DNA of 64,000 nucleotides from Siphonodentalium dalli (GCA_032622095.1 CP136068.1:148935365-148999364); one strand, 5' to 3'. Positions 11,701-25,217 are shown, numbered from the stretch's first letter. A program made the numbers and translations. The notes: generated from the sequence alone by a model not told the origin.

Positions 11701-14283
11701 CTTACAATAATTTTAACCACACGGCCGATCAAAAGAGACATTAAAACAACTTGAACAGCATGCGATCACTATCATGCGTATGGTACACGCATCGTGAAAA
11801 TACACACAATCAAACATTAACTTTACATTGAAAACGACTGCAAAAGATCAAACTTGATTACGCTATATACTATCTATCGACTCTGGACACCCGAAGCATG
11901 GATGCTGTTTTATAAGATGATCGTTGTAATTTTTGCTAGGCAAACAACAAATATAAATGCGTTAAATCTACCTCTTTTAAAGGTCGATTTCTTGCAATTG
12001 GCTAGAAATCGACTTTTAAAAGAGACGGTCTTAACGCGTTAATCATTTGTGAATACGATCAGGCCATTGGCAGTTGTTTCATTTTGAACGTTACTCAGAA
12101 ATTCAGGCCATTAAAAACCTCCTGTTAATGAACTCAACTGTCAGGTCTAATTATTTTCCGGAATAAAAAAACTATTGTTGGTGGTTTTATGGTGCGCAAT
12201 CGGACAATGCATCTTTGATAAGGGAAAGCTATATGTAATATGTATTCTATGGTTACGTTTCTGATTTGTGAAATATGCCTCAATCGACGCTCCTCCGAGA
12301 TGTTCCGTTCAATTGATTTATTTGCGCTATTTAATCTCATCAGTGTTTCATATTTTGTTGTATTATGTATTCATATTATCTATGTTTTGTATAATAAAAC
12401 ATATGGGTCAGAATAAACTCTCATCACTAGACAATCCTTTCTGATAATATCTGAGTAATTATTATGGTCCCGTCTTTTGTAATTAACCATGCTATACTAA
12501 ATACTCACATACGAGTAGTTCCCATATGAAGTATGTATTCAGATAATACATTCGACAAGCTACGATAGCCCATGAACATTGTCCGAACATTCCATCAGAT
12601 GACCTGATTCGGGTCCCACATTCAGAAATAATGCCTGCATTTCCAACAATATTTGGTTCGATATCAGGTCAAATCACAGTCAGCAATACGATTCAGAATT
12701 CGACCTAAACAATCACAGATGTGTCATATGAGGTCGATTCACGGCGATATTACTGATTGTCTTTTGATTGACTGGAATGGCACACAGACGACCAGTCACC
12801 GATATTATCGCGATGTATGTTGATTGGCGAATACAATGTTCACCATAATTATAGCTCTGCAGTAAACTAACGCTGACCTTAAGCCTACCCTAAAAGTCGG
12901 CGCGTCTACTTACTTGAGCTACTTACGTGTACATCATAGCTGTTTATCGTTATTTGTTTTCCCCAATCACTTATCCTCGCAATAGTCATGTGTGACCGGT
13001 CGCATCGGCGCCATATTCCAATCAACAGGCAAACATAGTGTAATCCGACATGTTGTCAATGTAGGTAAATCAGAGAAGTGATGCATTATTGTCGATCAAC
13101 ATCTAGCATGGCTACAAGAGAAAAGCAATTAAATTTTAATTCATCCAAGGTTATTGAGCCTTTCGACAATAACAATCGCCACGAGTAGTCGCATACCCAC
13201 TCTAAAGCAATAACTGCGTGCATTGATTGGTGTTTAACATTGTTTCGGCAGCCATTCCATACATATCATGACTATAAGCACTGCCTGGAACACTAGTCCA
13301 TATATATGTAAAACAACAAAACCATAGTCGTATTTGAATTCGTGCAGTATTATTTTGCGCTCAGTTTTATATTCACGCACTTAGAATTCGCGCACCCTGA
13401 CGTACAGGATGGCATGTAACTACATGTAAGATTTTAGTCATACCTAAAGGAATATATTCAATACATTGACAGTCAAGCATGATGCATGATACAATTGTAC
13501 ATAGCACTACAGGACTTCCTGCATGTTGGAAACTATCAATATACCCCCGCCTTTAATCCAGTCAAGACGCACAGCGTGTGGTGGATACTCTGTCTACGGG
13601 AGAAGATCACGTGACTGACTGCAGGGACGTGGCGACCGGGTTTTTTGTTGGGTTGGGAGAGGATCTCACATACTCTCTAACTTTGGTCAACATGTTCAGC
13701 GGTTGGAAATTTCATACCTAACACATTAGTTTCATACCAACAATAGGTTGAACTTGCTCTCGTAGTTTTCCAACAATTAATTAGTGGGGAATTTGTTGTT
13801 TTTAAACCAACATTTGCACATTTTCCTACTTTTGGTAAAAATTTCCCATGAACGTCCACACAGGTACATCTAGAAATCCTATACCACCTCGCGGATGCAC
13901 ACCAGAGCAAACAGGGTGCCACACTATGATATTCTTACCACTCGTTGTGGGCGGTAGGGCTATTCTAAGCAGGGCCCACACGGGGGAATACAATTGATTA
14001 TACGAATAAAAAACTAAACTACGTACGTGCGCAACGAAATAGTTTTACGGATAGTTTTACGGATGATGCTGTGATCTGATAACTTCGTTGCAATACATGT
14101 ATATCAAATAATCCGCTATACTGATATCGAAGCAAATTGCCAACAATCTCTTATATCAAATCTACCGTGAAGTATCTATTAATCACTCAATGTGTGGATA
14201 TTACAAATCTGGTTCAAAGCATTTACCGAACAAAATATCACCAATAATATCGGCATGAAAGACAACCGTGAGAAAACATATGT
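8781..14283. other. Long intergenic region
   Basis: About 5.5 kb of AT-rich sequence without a recognisable gene. An ATG-initiated 98-codon frame (10458-10754) has no known domain and no Kozak, splice or repeat support. The only structure I can support is the hairpin at 11951-12050. A stretch near 12490-12570 shares the 'ctaaatactcac..agtagttccc..cagataataca' order with 48953-49245 and is a diverged copy of that repeat. Confidence 0.5.
11951..12050. repeat. Foldback hairpin, arms about 38 bp
   Basis: Left arm 'ctcttttaaaggtcgatttc' pairs with right arm 'gaaatcgacttttaaaagag', extended outwards by 'gcgttaa' and 'ttaacgc', around a loop of about 10 bases. It is probably a small MITE or foldback relic. 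Confidence 0.75.
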
Positions 14284-14629
14284 CACCGATTTGCACGTGC
14301 ATTTTGATGCCGAATATAACATTGGATGTGCTCATTGATAACAAAGTAATCGGTCGATCGAATCGGGTCGTCCTTGTTCAAGCGCTGGTGAGTTGAGGTC
14401 AGTCTCGTATTAAGCTCACTACACGTAAAACCCTGCCCGACATTGTCTCTCCGTCGGTCAAGCAGCCACGTGCAGCTTTATCTAAAGTTCAGGTAATATC
14501 AGCACACTCACTCTCATTACCGTCTACTGGACCGTAACCTGGAAACTGGAACCAACCAGCAAACCATCACCCCATCAGAAGAAAAGGCGAATTGCGACCA
14601 CTTCTCAGCGACGCCGTGGTCAGAGACGT

Positions 14630-14812
14630 GTGTATACGTGGCGTGCCAAGAAGCGGACAGCACCACCACCAGCTGATGAGACTGATGTCACCATGGCGCA
14701 CACTGGCGTCATCTTCACAGACGCGCACACCACGCATGATCTTACAATAAACTCTTCTGAAGATGTGAAAATGGAATCACCACCACCTACCCAGACTCCA
14801 TCAGAGATATGA
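14630..14812 (+). CDS. Arg/Lys-rich open frame, first copy (doubtful)
   Basis: A short frame, open a little further upstream, encodes a strongly basic start (KKRRIATTSQRRRGQRR) followed by a Pro/Thr/Ser-rich tail. It has no ATG before the internal MAHTG. I recognise no family. Its second copy lies at 16493 because of the tandem duplication, so conservation between the two says nothing about function. Confidence 0.15.
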   Translation: MYTWRAKKRTAPPPADETDVTMAHTGVIFTDAHTTHDLTINSSEDVKMESPPPTQTPSEI

Positions 14813-15579
14813 ATTGTCACGTCCGTCCCTGTTACCTTGAAATACGAGGAGCGACCAGCGTCTCCACCTCACACCAGATCCAAGCGAAGAAAAAATATAG
14901 TCCAGGAGATCGGGAGGTAGTGTTTCTCATATTGACGGACAAGCTGCGACCATGTTATTGTTAATGTTTTGGGTATGGTAATGAAGAAAAACCATGATAA
15001 CAAGAACAAATTTGTAGCCTTCTTTGTTTTTGCTGCTTATTTTTTGGGCAATTTTCTACGTTTCAATTTGTAGCCATTTCATTTTAGTATGATTTTGGTG
15101 ATTAAATTGAATAGTAAGAGTGTTAATAATGTTGAATAACTAATCTTCCTAAAAAAAATTGAAGAATTTCAAGGTTTTTTTTTTTTCGATTTTTTTGTTA
15201 AATTTTTTGATTTTTTTACGCAAAGTTGTCCAAATTGCAACCATTTCATCTTAGTGTGATTTTAATGGTTAAATTCACCATTAATAATTTTAATTGTGTA
15301 AAATAATTTACAACTTGGCTTCTACAATGTTTTTAAATGGATTTAAGAAGGTTTCTACTTGTTTTCCAAGTTTTAAACAAAACAATAATTTAATAATTTC
15401 CAGAATTTCCACACTTCAAAATATTTCAAAATAATTTTGGTGATCATAATTCTTAATGTACATGTTAATTACTAATTAATAAATATATCTATATATATAT
15501 TTGTGTTTATATGTCTTATTCTTATTATATGTCTTATTCTGTGTATGGTACATTGAGAGAGGTATTATATTAGCATATT

Positions 15580-16146
15580 TTAATCACCCTTCTCGTCGTC
15601 AAACTCTGGTGTTTCATTCGGAAGCTGTTTATTTTCGCATACAGGTAACGTGCATGCATCCGTACAGCTTAACCCATCATCAATGCAGACACATTTACCA
15701 GTTAAACATTTCTTCTCACACGAACATGACAGCAATTTCAGAACTTCATCTGGGGCTGGTCGACATGTCCCCCATCTGATGACTAAAACATTATCATCGA
15801 ATGTCCAGCCATGGCCCTCTGGAAAAACCGTCGATGGAGTCGACTCCAAAGCCAATCTCCAGATTCGAGCTTGGTAATTGGCTCGAAATATATGTTGCAT
15901 TAAGCTGTTCTGACAAGGTGGCAGTGCCTCTCCATTGATAGCATCCCCTTTGCTACAATACATTTTGTCTCTAACAACATTCACGCATGTTTCCTTGTGA
16001 CCGTATATATGGCATATATACAAATTCTTCAAATGAGTTCAGCAAATCTACTGACAGTGTATAATCAGAGCCCAGTTGACTAAAGAGACTGACAAAAGAG
16101 CTCTTTGTCATTAGTAACTTGACAGCTTTCACCTTCCTCTTTGATG
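15580..16146 (-). pseudogene. Duplicated C-terminal fragment of the 17-22 kb gene
   Basis: Encodes the last 190 or so residues of the large minus-strand gene: an ASKRKVKAVKLL segment, the ALPPCQNSL..RANYQARIW block and a Cys-rich end (CSCEKKCLTGKCVC, CTDAC). The fragment starts exactly at the duplication break, at the GASKRK junction, with unrelated codons before it, so it lacks the upstream domains. It also carries the same frameshift as the right-hand copy, in an alternating T/A run near 16010-16030. The lesion therefore predates the duplication. Confidence 0.8.
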
Positions 16147-16492
16147 CACCGATTTGCACGTGCATTTTGATGCCGAATATAACATTGGATGTGCTCATTG
16201 ATAACAAAGTAATCGGTCGATCGAATCGGGTCGTCCTTGTTCAAGCGCTGGTGAGGTGAGGTCAGTCTCGTATTAAGCTCACTACACGTAAAACCCTGCC
16301 CGACATTGTCTCTCCGTCGGTCAAGCAGCCACGTGCAGCTTTATCTAAAGTTCAGGTAATATCAGCACACTCACTCTCATTACCGTCTACTGGACCGTAA
16401 CCTGGAAACTGGAACCAACCAGCAAACCATCACCCCATCAGAAGAAAAGGCGAATTGCGACCACTTCTCAGCGACGCCGTGGTCAGAGACGT

Positions 16493-16675
16493 GTGTATAC
16501 GTGGCGTGCCAAGAAGCGGACAGCACCACCACCAGCTGATGAGACTGATGTCACCATGGCGCACACTGGCGTCATCTTCACAGACGCGCACACCACGCAT
16601 GATCTTACAATAAACTCTTCTGAAGATGTGAAAATGGAATCACCACCACCTACCCAGACTCCATCAGAGACATGA
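16493..16675 (+). CDS. Arg/Lys-rich open frame, second copy (doubtful)
   Basis: Tandem copy of the frame at 14630 with one amino-acid change near the end. The same caveats apply: basic composition, no ATG at the start, no recognised domain. Confidence 0.15.
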   Translation: MYTWRAKKRTAPPPADETDVTMAHTGVIFTDAHTTHDLTINSSEDVKMESPPPTQTPSET

Positions 16676-17441
16676 ATTGTCACGTCCGTCCCTGTTACCT
16701 TGAAATACGAGGAGCGACCAGCGTCTCCACCTCACACCAGATCCAAGCGAAGACAAAATATAGTCCAGGAGATCGGGAGGTAGTGTTTCTCATATTGACG
16801 GACAAGCTGCGACCATGTTATTGTTAATGTTTTGGGTATGGTAATGAAGAAAAACCATGATAACAAGAACAAATTTGTAGCCTTCTTTGTTTTTGCTGCT
16901 TATTTTTTGGGCAATTTTCTACGTTTCAATTTGTAGCCATTTCATTTTAGTATGATTTTGGTGATTAAATTGAATAGTAAGAGTGTTAATAATGTTAAAT
17001 AACTAATCTTGCTAAAACAAATTGAAGAATTTCAAGGGTTTTTTTTTTCGATTTTTTTGTTAATTTTTTTGATTTTTTTACGCAAAGTCGTCCAAATTGC
17101 AACCATTTCATCTTAGTGTGATTTTAATGGTTAAATTCACCATTAATAATTTTAATAGTGTAAAATAATTTACAACTTGGCTTCTACAATGTTTTTAAAT
17201 GGATTTAAGAAGGTTTCTACTTGTTTTCCAAGTTTTAAACAAAACAATAATTTAATAATTTCCAGAATTTCCACACTTCAAAATATTTCAAAATAATTTC
17301 GGTGATCATAATTCTTAATGTACATGTTAATTACTAATTAATAAATATATCTATATATATATTTGTGTTTATATGTCTTATTCTTATTATATGTCTTATT
17401 CTGTGTATGGTACATTGAGAGAGGTATTATATTAGCATATT

Positions 17442-20400
17442 TTAATCACCCTTCTCGTCGTCAAACTCTGGTGTTTCATTCGGAAGCTGTTTATTTTCGC
17501 ATACAGGTAACGTGCATGCATCCGTACAGCTTAACCCATCATCAATGCATACACATTTACCAGTTAAACATTTCTTCTCACACGAACATGACAGCAATTT
17601 CAGAACTTCATCTGGGGCTGGTCGACATGTCCCCCATCTGATGACTAAAACATTATCATCGAATGTCCAGCCATGGCCCTCTGGAAAAACCGTCGATGGA
17701 GTCGACTCCAAAGCCAATCTCCAGATTCGAGCTTGGTAATTGGCTCGAAATATATGTTGCATTAAGCTGTTCTGACAAGGTGGCAGTGCCTCTCCATTGA
17801 TAGCATCCCCTTTGCTACAATACATTTTGTCTCTAACAACATTCACGCATGTTTCCTTGTGACCGTATAGATGGCATATATACAAATTCTTCAAATGAGT
17901 TCAGCAAATCTACTGACAGTGTATAATCAGAGCCCAGTTGACTAAAGAGACTGACAAAAGAGCTCTTTGTCATTAGTAACTTGACAGCTTTCACCTTCCT
18001 CTTTGATGCAAAGCAACTTACAGTATCACATCCCGTGAATGCATGTTAAGTGCTGAGCAGAAATTGGCCATAGCATTCACACCATTTTCAATTAATTTCT
18101 GCTTTATGGTGTCAATACATATCAGTCTTGACTTATTTTTTGCACCGGTTTTGATGAAAAGATTCCCAGGTATATATTGGGCCCGAAGTTACAATTGCAT
18201 GTTTTGCATGCAGTAGCAGCTTTGTGTCCGCTTCTCCGTGTGTTGACGCCAACTCTGCAAAGCAATCAGAAGATGTAGATGTAAGTTTACAACAACACTG
18301 ATCAAAACCTACAAACAGAACTTTCCCACATAATTTGTTTCGGAGTGACGGTAACATACACTGCTTAACAATGTATCTGATAAGTTCCGACGTATTTGTA
18401 TTTGATGAAATGCCTTCCATTGTTTTATTTCCGTGTTAGAAAGAATAGTTTTAAAGATAATGGTTGTGTTTTCATTACATCGTCTCAATCTCTCTGCGTT
18501 CTTGATGGAATCCTGCTTACAAAAATCGAAAACAACATCATTTCGTTGAGAACGTGTACCAATGTTCAACACAGCATCAAACAGTATTGACGAAACTTCA
18601 CCAAAGGTTAATCCCGTAGCTTGAAACTTCTGAATAATAGCCATCCCATCAACTATGGTGGCAACGTCAGATGGGAACTTGTCAACAGGAGTGGTATCTT
18701 TCTCCAGAAAATGTAAAAGTGATGCCTTATTCGTTGTCTTTAATTCACCATAAGGACCAACCAAAGCCTATGGATATGGTCCAAGTAGGTAATGGAACAC
18801 ATTCCCAAGATCCAAATTGCGATTCTGGCTGATTAGAGAAATTCTGCCGAAAGCTTCCTATCTGCTTTCATAGACACAACCTTTCCTTTGACGTTTATGT
18901 TTACTGATTTTGTCAATGAAGTAAACGTTCCCAGTTTAAGATTGTTGATGGGTTCAAAGAAGTTAACGTGATCATGATCCTCTGAAACATCGCTAAGTCG
19001 TTCACTTACAAAGTGATTCGTTGCATTGTGTCCTTGCGCTTCTGCCCCAATGAGATAATCGGTTAGCTGTTTAGTTGCACACATTCCGATGGATATACAC
19101 GTACTCACTAAGTCCATCTCAGAAAACGGGTCAATGGAAGTTGAGTTTAAGACGTCCATAATATGAGAAACATCAGAATCGTCCTTCTTTATACGCGTTT
19201 GAGATAGATCATGATGAATATTTTCAGAACAGTCGTAATTAATAGAATCATGTTCGTGCTGAACCCTGTTGTAACACCATGGGTTTTAGTATCCCGGTTG
19301 ATTGTATTCTCGATCGTTTTGTCTGGTTCATTTCGTCCAGAACTCTTATTATTTAATTAAATAGTACAATTACCTTTGATAAATTCGTGGTATATACCAG
19401 CATGAATTGAAAGCAAATTGGTCATCTCCCCAAGGTAAGACGTCAAATATCGGGAATAATTAAAATTGCCATATGCACATGTCCATGGTATTAATTTCCG
19501 GACACAATCAAGATATAAATGCCATAATCCTTTGCGAACAGAAACAATCGTGTTTAGGAGAAGCTCTACCATTTCCATGTAATTCTTCCAGAAGTGAGCC
19601 AGGTATCCAGAATGTCTTCATTTCTATATTTGTCCAGTATGGCAAATACTTCTTTGATAGCAGAGTTCCCCTTTACTTTGGTAAATGTCTCATCATTCAA
19701 GTTTTCTGACAAATGGCACAGGTCTACTTTTGTCTTATCGAACAGTACAACTTCTTCTTGGTGTTTACTAATTTTCTCATGGGCCTTGGAAATGAGGTTT
19801 CTATGTAACGCTTCTAGCACCAGTTTATGAGCTCGCACGGCTCGATTGTACATTTTGCCACTTAAAGCGCGATCGACTGACCCTTCTGCTAGAACACCAA
19901 CACATCACGCAAACCGGCATCACAAAATCTTTTCCCAATGATACCGAGGAACATCATAAGCATGTGAAAAGTTCCCAACATGATGACAATGCCAGAAAAA
20001 CGCTCAGCGAATTTCCACTTCAGTTCCATTGCCTTGACGTAGATGGCTTGACCAAATACACAAACAATGCTTCCGAGTCACAACTTGTCTTTAATAATTA
20101 ATGCTCTGGTCAGAATCTCATATACAGTTGATAATTAAGTTGCTGGTGCATCGACACAGCCAAGATACCCAATATAATTAGCATAAACTTGCTGGTTGCT
20201 CAATATACGTATGTTGAAACCAATCCAACTGGGGACAGTATGTGGTTGCTTAAAATATCGACACAATGACCAAACCTTGTTCACAAACATATTGTGCTTG
20301 TATTCAGATGTATATGTATTGTTCTCGTCATCTGAAAACTTTAAAAGTCCTGGCCCATCACTTTTTCCACCGACGTAATGATCGGGTATCAAACCACGAA

Positions 20401-21878
20401 GTCCCTCGTATGAACGTCTACAATTTTTTTATTTAGATCCATTCAGAGTCAGTTTAGACATATTCGCCTCAGACGACTGTTTGTCTACTGCACTTTGGGC
20501 AATTACTCCATTGACTTTATGTGATGTTCCACTTCCTGATATTGTCTCTTTATTTCTATCAAAAACTAATATGGTGTGAGATCCTTCAACAATCCCCTCC
20601 GGAAATATGACTCCATCATTTCGTTGTTGGTCAATGATACTATATGCATTCTCAGCTTCCATCTCCTCAATAATTGAATAGCTTACCCCGTGTCCTAGTT
20701 TGGAGGTTATGTTGATCAACTCCTTACTGTTGGTTAGTGTTTTAATGCAATACGGGTATTGAACACTTTTTGGTGTTTTCACCCGGCCATTGCTAACATT
20801 GTATATCAGAGCTTGAGCAAGACATTTTTAAAACCTGTTTCGTTTTGCTAAGATTGACTTCATTCTTAGCTACCGGAAGGACATTAAAAACAATTGATAG
20901 ATTGTGCCCAATTTTCGAATTGTCCCCAAACTAGGTCGTGCTCTTGGGGTGGACATGATATCATATCGGCCATGTGTTCTATCTCATTCCGAAGTATTGT
21001 TGCACATCTTGAAATGCATGTATCGTCTTTCGTTTCGAATTCAAATTCATTTAACAAAAAATGCTGCTATTTAATGAAGGTTGTGCGTAGATCATCAACA
21101 GACAAACATTCCGGAGACATATACAGTCGCCCGTCAACATTAATAAATTTGATTTCTTTCTTTACTAATTCTATTGTGCGTCGCTGAGTTTTCTTTGCTG
21201 CTGCTAACTTTGCTTTTCCGTTAACACATTCACTGTCTATTTCCGATTCAAGAATATCATACAGACATCCAAATTCCAGAATACCTGGATTCTGGATAAG
21301 AGTATCGATCTTCTTAAATATACCATTGTATTCATCATCTTGTCTTTCTGGTTTTATATTAGCATGGTGTGTATATTCTCTGTAGCAACTATGGTGATCC
21401 CTAGCTTCTTTGGCAATCAGTTCAATAGAACACACATCCGAAATTTCAGGATCGTTCCGCATTAAAGCAGCCGCCCTAACTATTTCATCTGCCCTTAGCG
21501 CCATGCAAAGCCTTAAATTTTCATGAGTGTGGAAACGCTTAATACACTTGGTGTCTTTACAGAAAACACATATACTGGGAAGTTTATCACACTCCCGTCT
21601 AACAGCGGCCGCTGTCACTGTTCTAAAACGTTGTCTTCTAACTTCATCGTGATCATTATTGGTGTTTTTTCTTATCATATCTAAATCGCGCTTCATTGTG
21701 AATAACCTCTGCATTTGCGATGATAGCTCAGATTTTCAGGAATTGAATCATCAGCAATTGTGTTATTTATGTCAACTATAACCTGGTTGTTACGAAGTTT
21801 GGCAGCTTCAACAAGTGCATCCCATGACTGCCTGTCCTTGGGTCTAACTAGATCACTGCCATCATCACAGTGGATCAA
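17442..21878 (-). pseudogene. Decayed large gene of a multi-copy invertebrate family
   Basis: About 1450 codons once, now broken. From the N-terminus (21878) the pieces are: an SWDALVEAAKLRNN segment and YHRKCR; a putative zinc segment (21067-21714; CVFCKDTKC, HHSCYREYTHH); HGVSYS..GTSHKVNG (20429-20782); WIGFNIRI..YLGCVDAPAT (20135-20392); an LKWKFAERF..GTFH..IIGKRFCDAGL stretch (about 19860-20060); MYNRAVRAHKLVLEAL (19566-19853); a IPWTCAYGNFNYSRYL block (19357-19578); further segments to 18309; GEADTKLLLHAKHA (18133-18420); HAFTGCDTVSCF; and a Cys-rich end at 17442. I recall this motif order from large, multi-copy hypothetical proteins of cnidarians and molluscs, but I know no established name. 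Lesions: a frameshift near 21700, a TAG at 18768-18770 where the family has Trp, several further shifts, and a probable deletion after HAKHA. No start codon is certain. It is probably a mobile or amplified gene. Confidence 0.8.
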
Positions 21879-24128
21879 CGGACACGAACCAAAACCGGAA
21901 GTCGTAGATTTCGAGGTGGAGAAATATCTGTCGACAAATATTTGTTGACATTTGTTTACGGTTTTTTTGGGAAAATAAACGCTTGTATACCATATCTGAC
22001 CAACTGAAGGTGAGTGAATATTTCTTCGCTAATGTTCGGACACCGACGATCAATTTAAGTCAGTTGTCATTGTTCGATCGCGGAAAAAATATCATTTAAT
22101 CATCGCCGCGAGACGATTTCTTCCCCAAAATATCCCAGAAAATCATACTTTTCACATTCATCGCAGACAGCTGTCGCAACAACCTATATACCGGTCGAAA
22201 GGCATGTTTCCCCCCACAAATGCATATTTTGAGTATTTTCACGGACTGTCTCAAAATTCCAAATTTCATCTTTTGATGCAGGTACCCACCTCGAAAATAC
22301 TGTCCGGTTAGTCCTGTACACCCCGGAATTTAGTTGCAATCCACCAGACCCGGCGGACAGTTTTTGTTGTTCAATCAAGAGTCGAAATGGATTAGTTGGT
22401 TGGCTGCCTTTCGTTAACAGTGGCACGTTTTTTGGGCAACTGCTTTTCTGTTGCAACTATAGTATACTGATCAAGTTTGGTTACCGAGTACAGTTTGCAA
22501 TTTGTTCTCATATATTCGTTCAGATCGTGTAAGGTCATTAACCAAAGAATCATTTATGGAAATATTGTTAGAACAAGAATATTACAATGCCCTCCATGAC
22601 CAAGGCCGTAACAACATGATTGTTTTGATGGTGGGAGGTGTAGATGTATTTTCCAGTAGTTTGATATTTCAGCCAGTATATATATATATATAGCGTGAAA
22701 TTTGATACTTAAAAAACAATTAAAATTCGATTAATTTCAGAAAAAACAAATCGGGACCCATGGCTGTTCTTTTTCATTATGGCCACTTTCGGGACCCACC
22801 ACCCGAGTTTTGATTACGATTGTATAAAGTTTTAACTACATTTTTCGGGTATATATACACCCCTTTATTTTTATGTTTTAAACTACATGCACCCACCCAT
22901 ATTTCGGAGAATTTTCGCTAATATTACATATTATAGCATAGCCATCAAATATGCAGATATTTATTTCCATTTCTATGAGAGGCCAAATTCACATTTCATA
23001 ATTAATTGCAGTTAAGCAATAGCACTTAAGCTTAATTATTTGCGATTAAGCGCAATTCATGCTTATACTGTATGTAACTATATGTACCCCTGGTGAATAA
23101 ATAGGTGTATCTATAACTAAACCTGAACTCATATTGACATATCACCTCCTTGTTTTCATTGCTTTGGATAGTTGGAATTTTGAACTAGCCTAAATTCTTT
23201 ATCAAAATGGGTGACTCGCGACAGTATTACCTTCTGTTTTAGTCGAGTCGAGGAACCAACCCATCAAAGCCCAAGTGTGATCAGATATCGATTATTGAAG
23301 TTTGTTATTTCAATTGATTGCTGCCCAGAAACACGCCGTGAAAAGGGTGGTTTCGGTCAAAATTGCGGATGAAGATGGATAACTCTAAAACAAGTGGTAA
23401 TACGGTAAAATTTCGTGATACTTTAGTAATTATACGACCATATTTTGTTGAACAAAATGTTTATAAATCACACGTTAATCGATTCTGATAACTAAAGCTT
23501 ATTTCAGGTGGGGGCTGGAAAAAACTCCAGACACAGTGTGGAAAAAACTGTTTTCTTCGGTTTGGGTACCCCCCCCCCCCCAAAAACAGCAAAAACTGCA
23601 GTGTTTTTCCACTGACCATTTGCCCCTCCCCCCCCCCCAAGAAAAATCAAATCTACCCCAGCCGGAAAACAACTCGGTTTGACCGGAAACCGAAAAAAAC
23701 ACCGGAGCATACAATTCACGAGAAGGTGCTTGGTAACTTAGTTTAGATTATTATGACTAAAATGGTCATTGTCTACCAGTAGAACGCAGATTTGTACCTC
23801 GTGATGTCATGACATGAAAAAAATACATTCCCTGTGTCTAATCCTACATTTTGATATACTATACGCCCCATTATATTGAATATACCAGCTGAAATCGATC
23901 GTGTAAATGTAAACATCGAGTCTATTTTTAGCTGTTTTATCGGCGCTTGTTTGCGTTTCGCTATTACAGTTTTCGCACTAAAACAGCCATATTGTAGATA
24001 AAAACGAGTGCACAGTATTCCACTGCGTTATTTGATACCTAAAACTTGGTGTTTGCTAGCGTATTCGTCGAGAAATCTAAATTCTAAACATTAATGTCGA
24101 ACGCAGTTTTTCGTGTTTGTGGCATTTT
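21879..24128. other. Intergenic with homopolymer tracts
   Basis: No gene recognised. Long C runs occur near 23568-23580 and 23628-23638, and a short TA run near 22678-22692. The G-rich peptides on the minus strand at 23499-23719 are translations of these runs. Confidence 0.5.
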
Positions 24129-24935
24129 ATGTTAGGTCAGTTTTCGACCGAATAATGCAACTTCCGGTGTCCGTTCAGTGGCGGGGTTAATATGTGTGTA
24201 TAGGGCGAATATCGGCCTTTCGTTAGACACCAAAATGAGCGCCCTACGCCCTGTATTCCTCGAGATATCGGCCGTTCCACGCAATTTGAAATTCTGTTCC
24301 GCAGATTGCCATGCTATCCCAAATTTCACCCCATGTTAGGTCAGTTTTCGATCAAATAATGCAACTTCTGGTGTCCGGTCAGTGGCGGGGTTAATATGTG
24401 TGGATAGGGCGAATGTGGGCCTTTCGTTAGACACCAACATGAGCGCCCTACGCCCTGTATTCCTCGAGATATCGGCCGTTCCACGCAATTTGAAATGTTT
24501 GTGGCATTTTATGTTAGGTCAGTTTTCGACCGAATAATGCAACTTCCGGTGTCCGTTCAGTGGCGGGGTTAATATGTGTGGATAGGGCGAATATCGGCCT
24601 TTCGTTAGACACCAAAATGAGCGCCCTACGCCCTGTATTCCTCGAGATATCGGCCGTTCCACGCAATTTGAAATTCTGTTCCGCAGATTGCCATGCTATC
24701 CCAAATTTCACCCCATGTTAGGTCAGTTTTCGATCAAATAATGCAACTTCTGGTGTCCGGTCAGTGGCGGGGTTAATATGTGTGGATAGGGCGAATGTGG
24801 GCCTTTCGTTAGACACCAACATGAGCGCCCTACGCCCTGTATTCCTCGAGATATCGGCCGTTCCACGCAATTTGAAATTCTGTTCCGCAGATTGTCGTTC
24901 TATTCCATATTCCATCCCATTCCGCAGATTGTCAT
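24129..24935. repeat. Two-monomer satellite, 204 + 178 bp, repeated
   Basis: The block 'atgttaggtcagttttcga' starts at 24129, 24333, 24511 and 24715, so monomers of 204 and 178 bases alternate and the pair repeats with a period of 382. The two long units share 'ccgaataatgcaacttccgg' and the two short units 'tcaaataatgcaacttctgg', which marks a dimer that was duplicated. The near-identical minus-strand peptides here are repeat translations. Confidence 0.9.
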
Positions 24936-25217
24936 GTCTCATTAGCAAGGAGATCAACAATAGAAAGTTATTGTGTTCGAGCTTATAGGCCAAGGCATAT
25001 AATCTGATTTTGCATAGCTCTCACACATACATATATGCGAGTTCAATACAGAGCGTTTATAGTGCGTTATTTTATGAATGTACATTCATATTTGTCAATA
25101 CTCCCAAGTACACCGTAATTCCCATACACAATAATTATATGATCACAATGCAGACATCGCGATGAAGTCTGATATGAGTGATAAGCGTACATGATAATTC
25201 ATTCGCGACAAACGTTA

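Larger units (their letters stand above)
14284..18008. repeat. Recent 1.86-kb tandem duplication (two copies)
   Basis: The sequence starting 'caccgatttgcacgtgc' at 14284 starts again at 16147, and the two copies then run in parallel to about 16146 and 18008. Only scattered substitutions and a few homopolymer-length changes separate them. The copies share even their long A/T-rich low-complexity stretch (15120-15480 and 16980-17340). The break lies inside the coding sequence of the minus-strand gene: the right copy continues into it, while the left copy is cut there. Confidence 0.92.

Noticed and set aside
13677-13922. A cysteine-containing 81-codon minus-strand frame
   Set aside because: No known cysteine pattern, no splice sites, and neighbouring frames look no different.
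23499-23719. Two Gly/Trp-rich minus-strand frames
   Set aside because: They are produced by C homopolymer runs read in two frames.
24132-24993. Near-identical 65-91-codon minus-strand frames
   Set aside because: They follow the 204/178-base satellite monomers and repeat because the DNA repeats.
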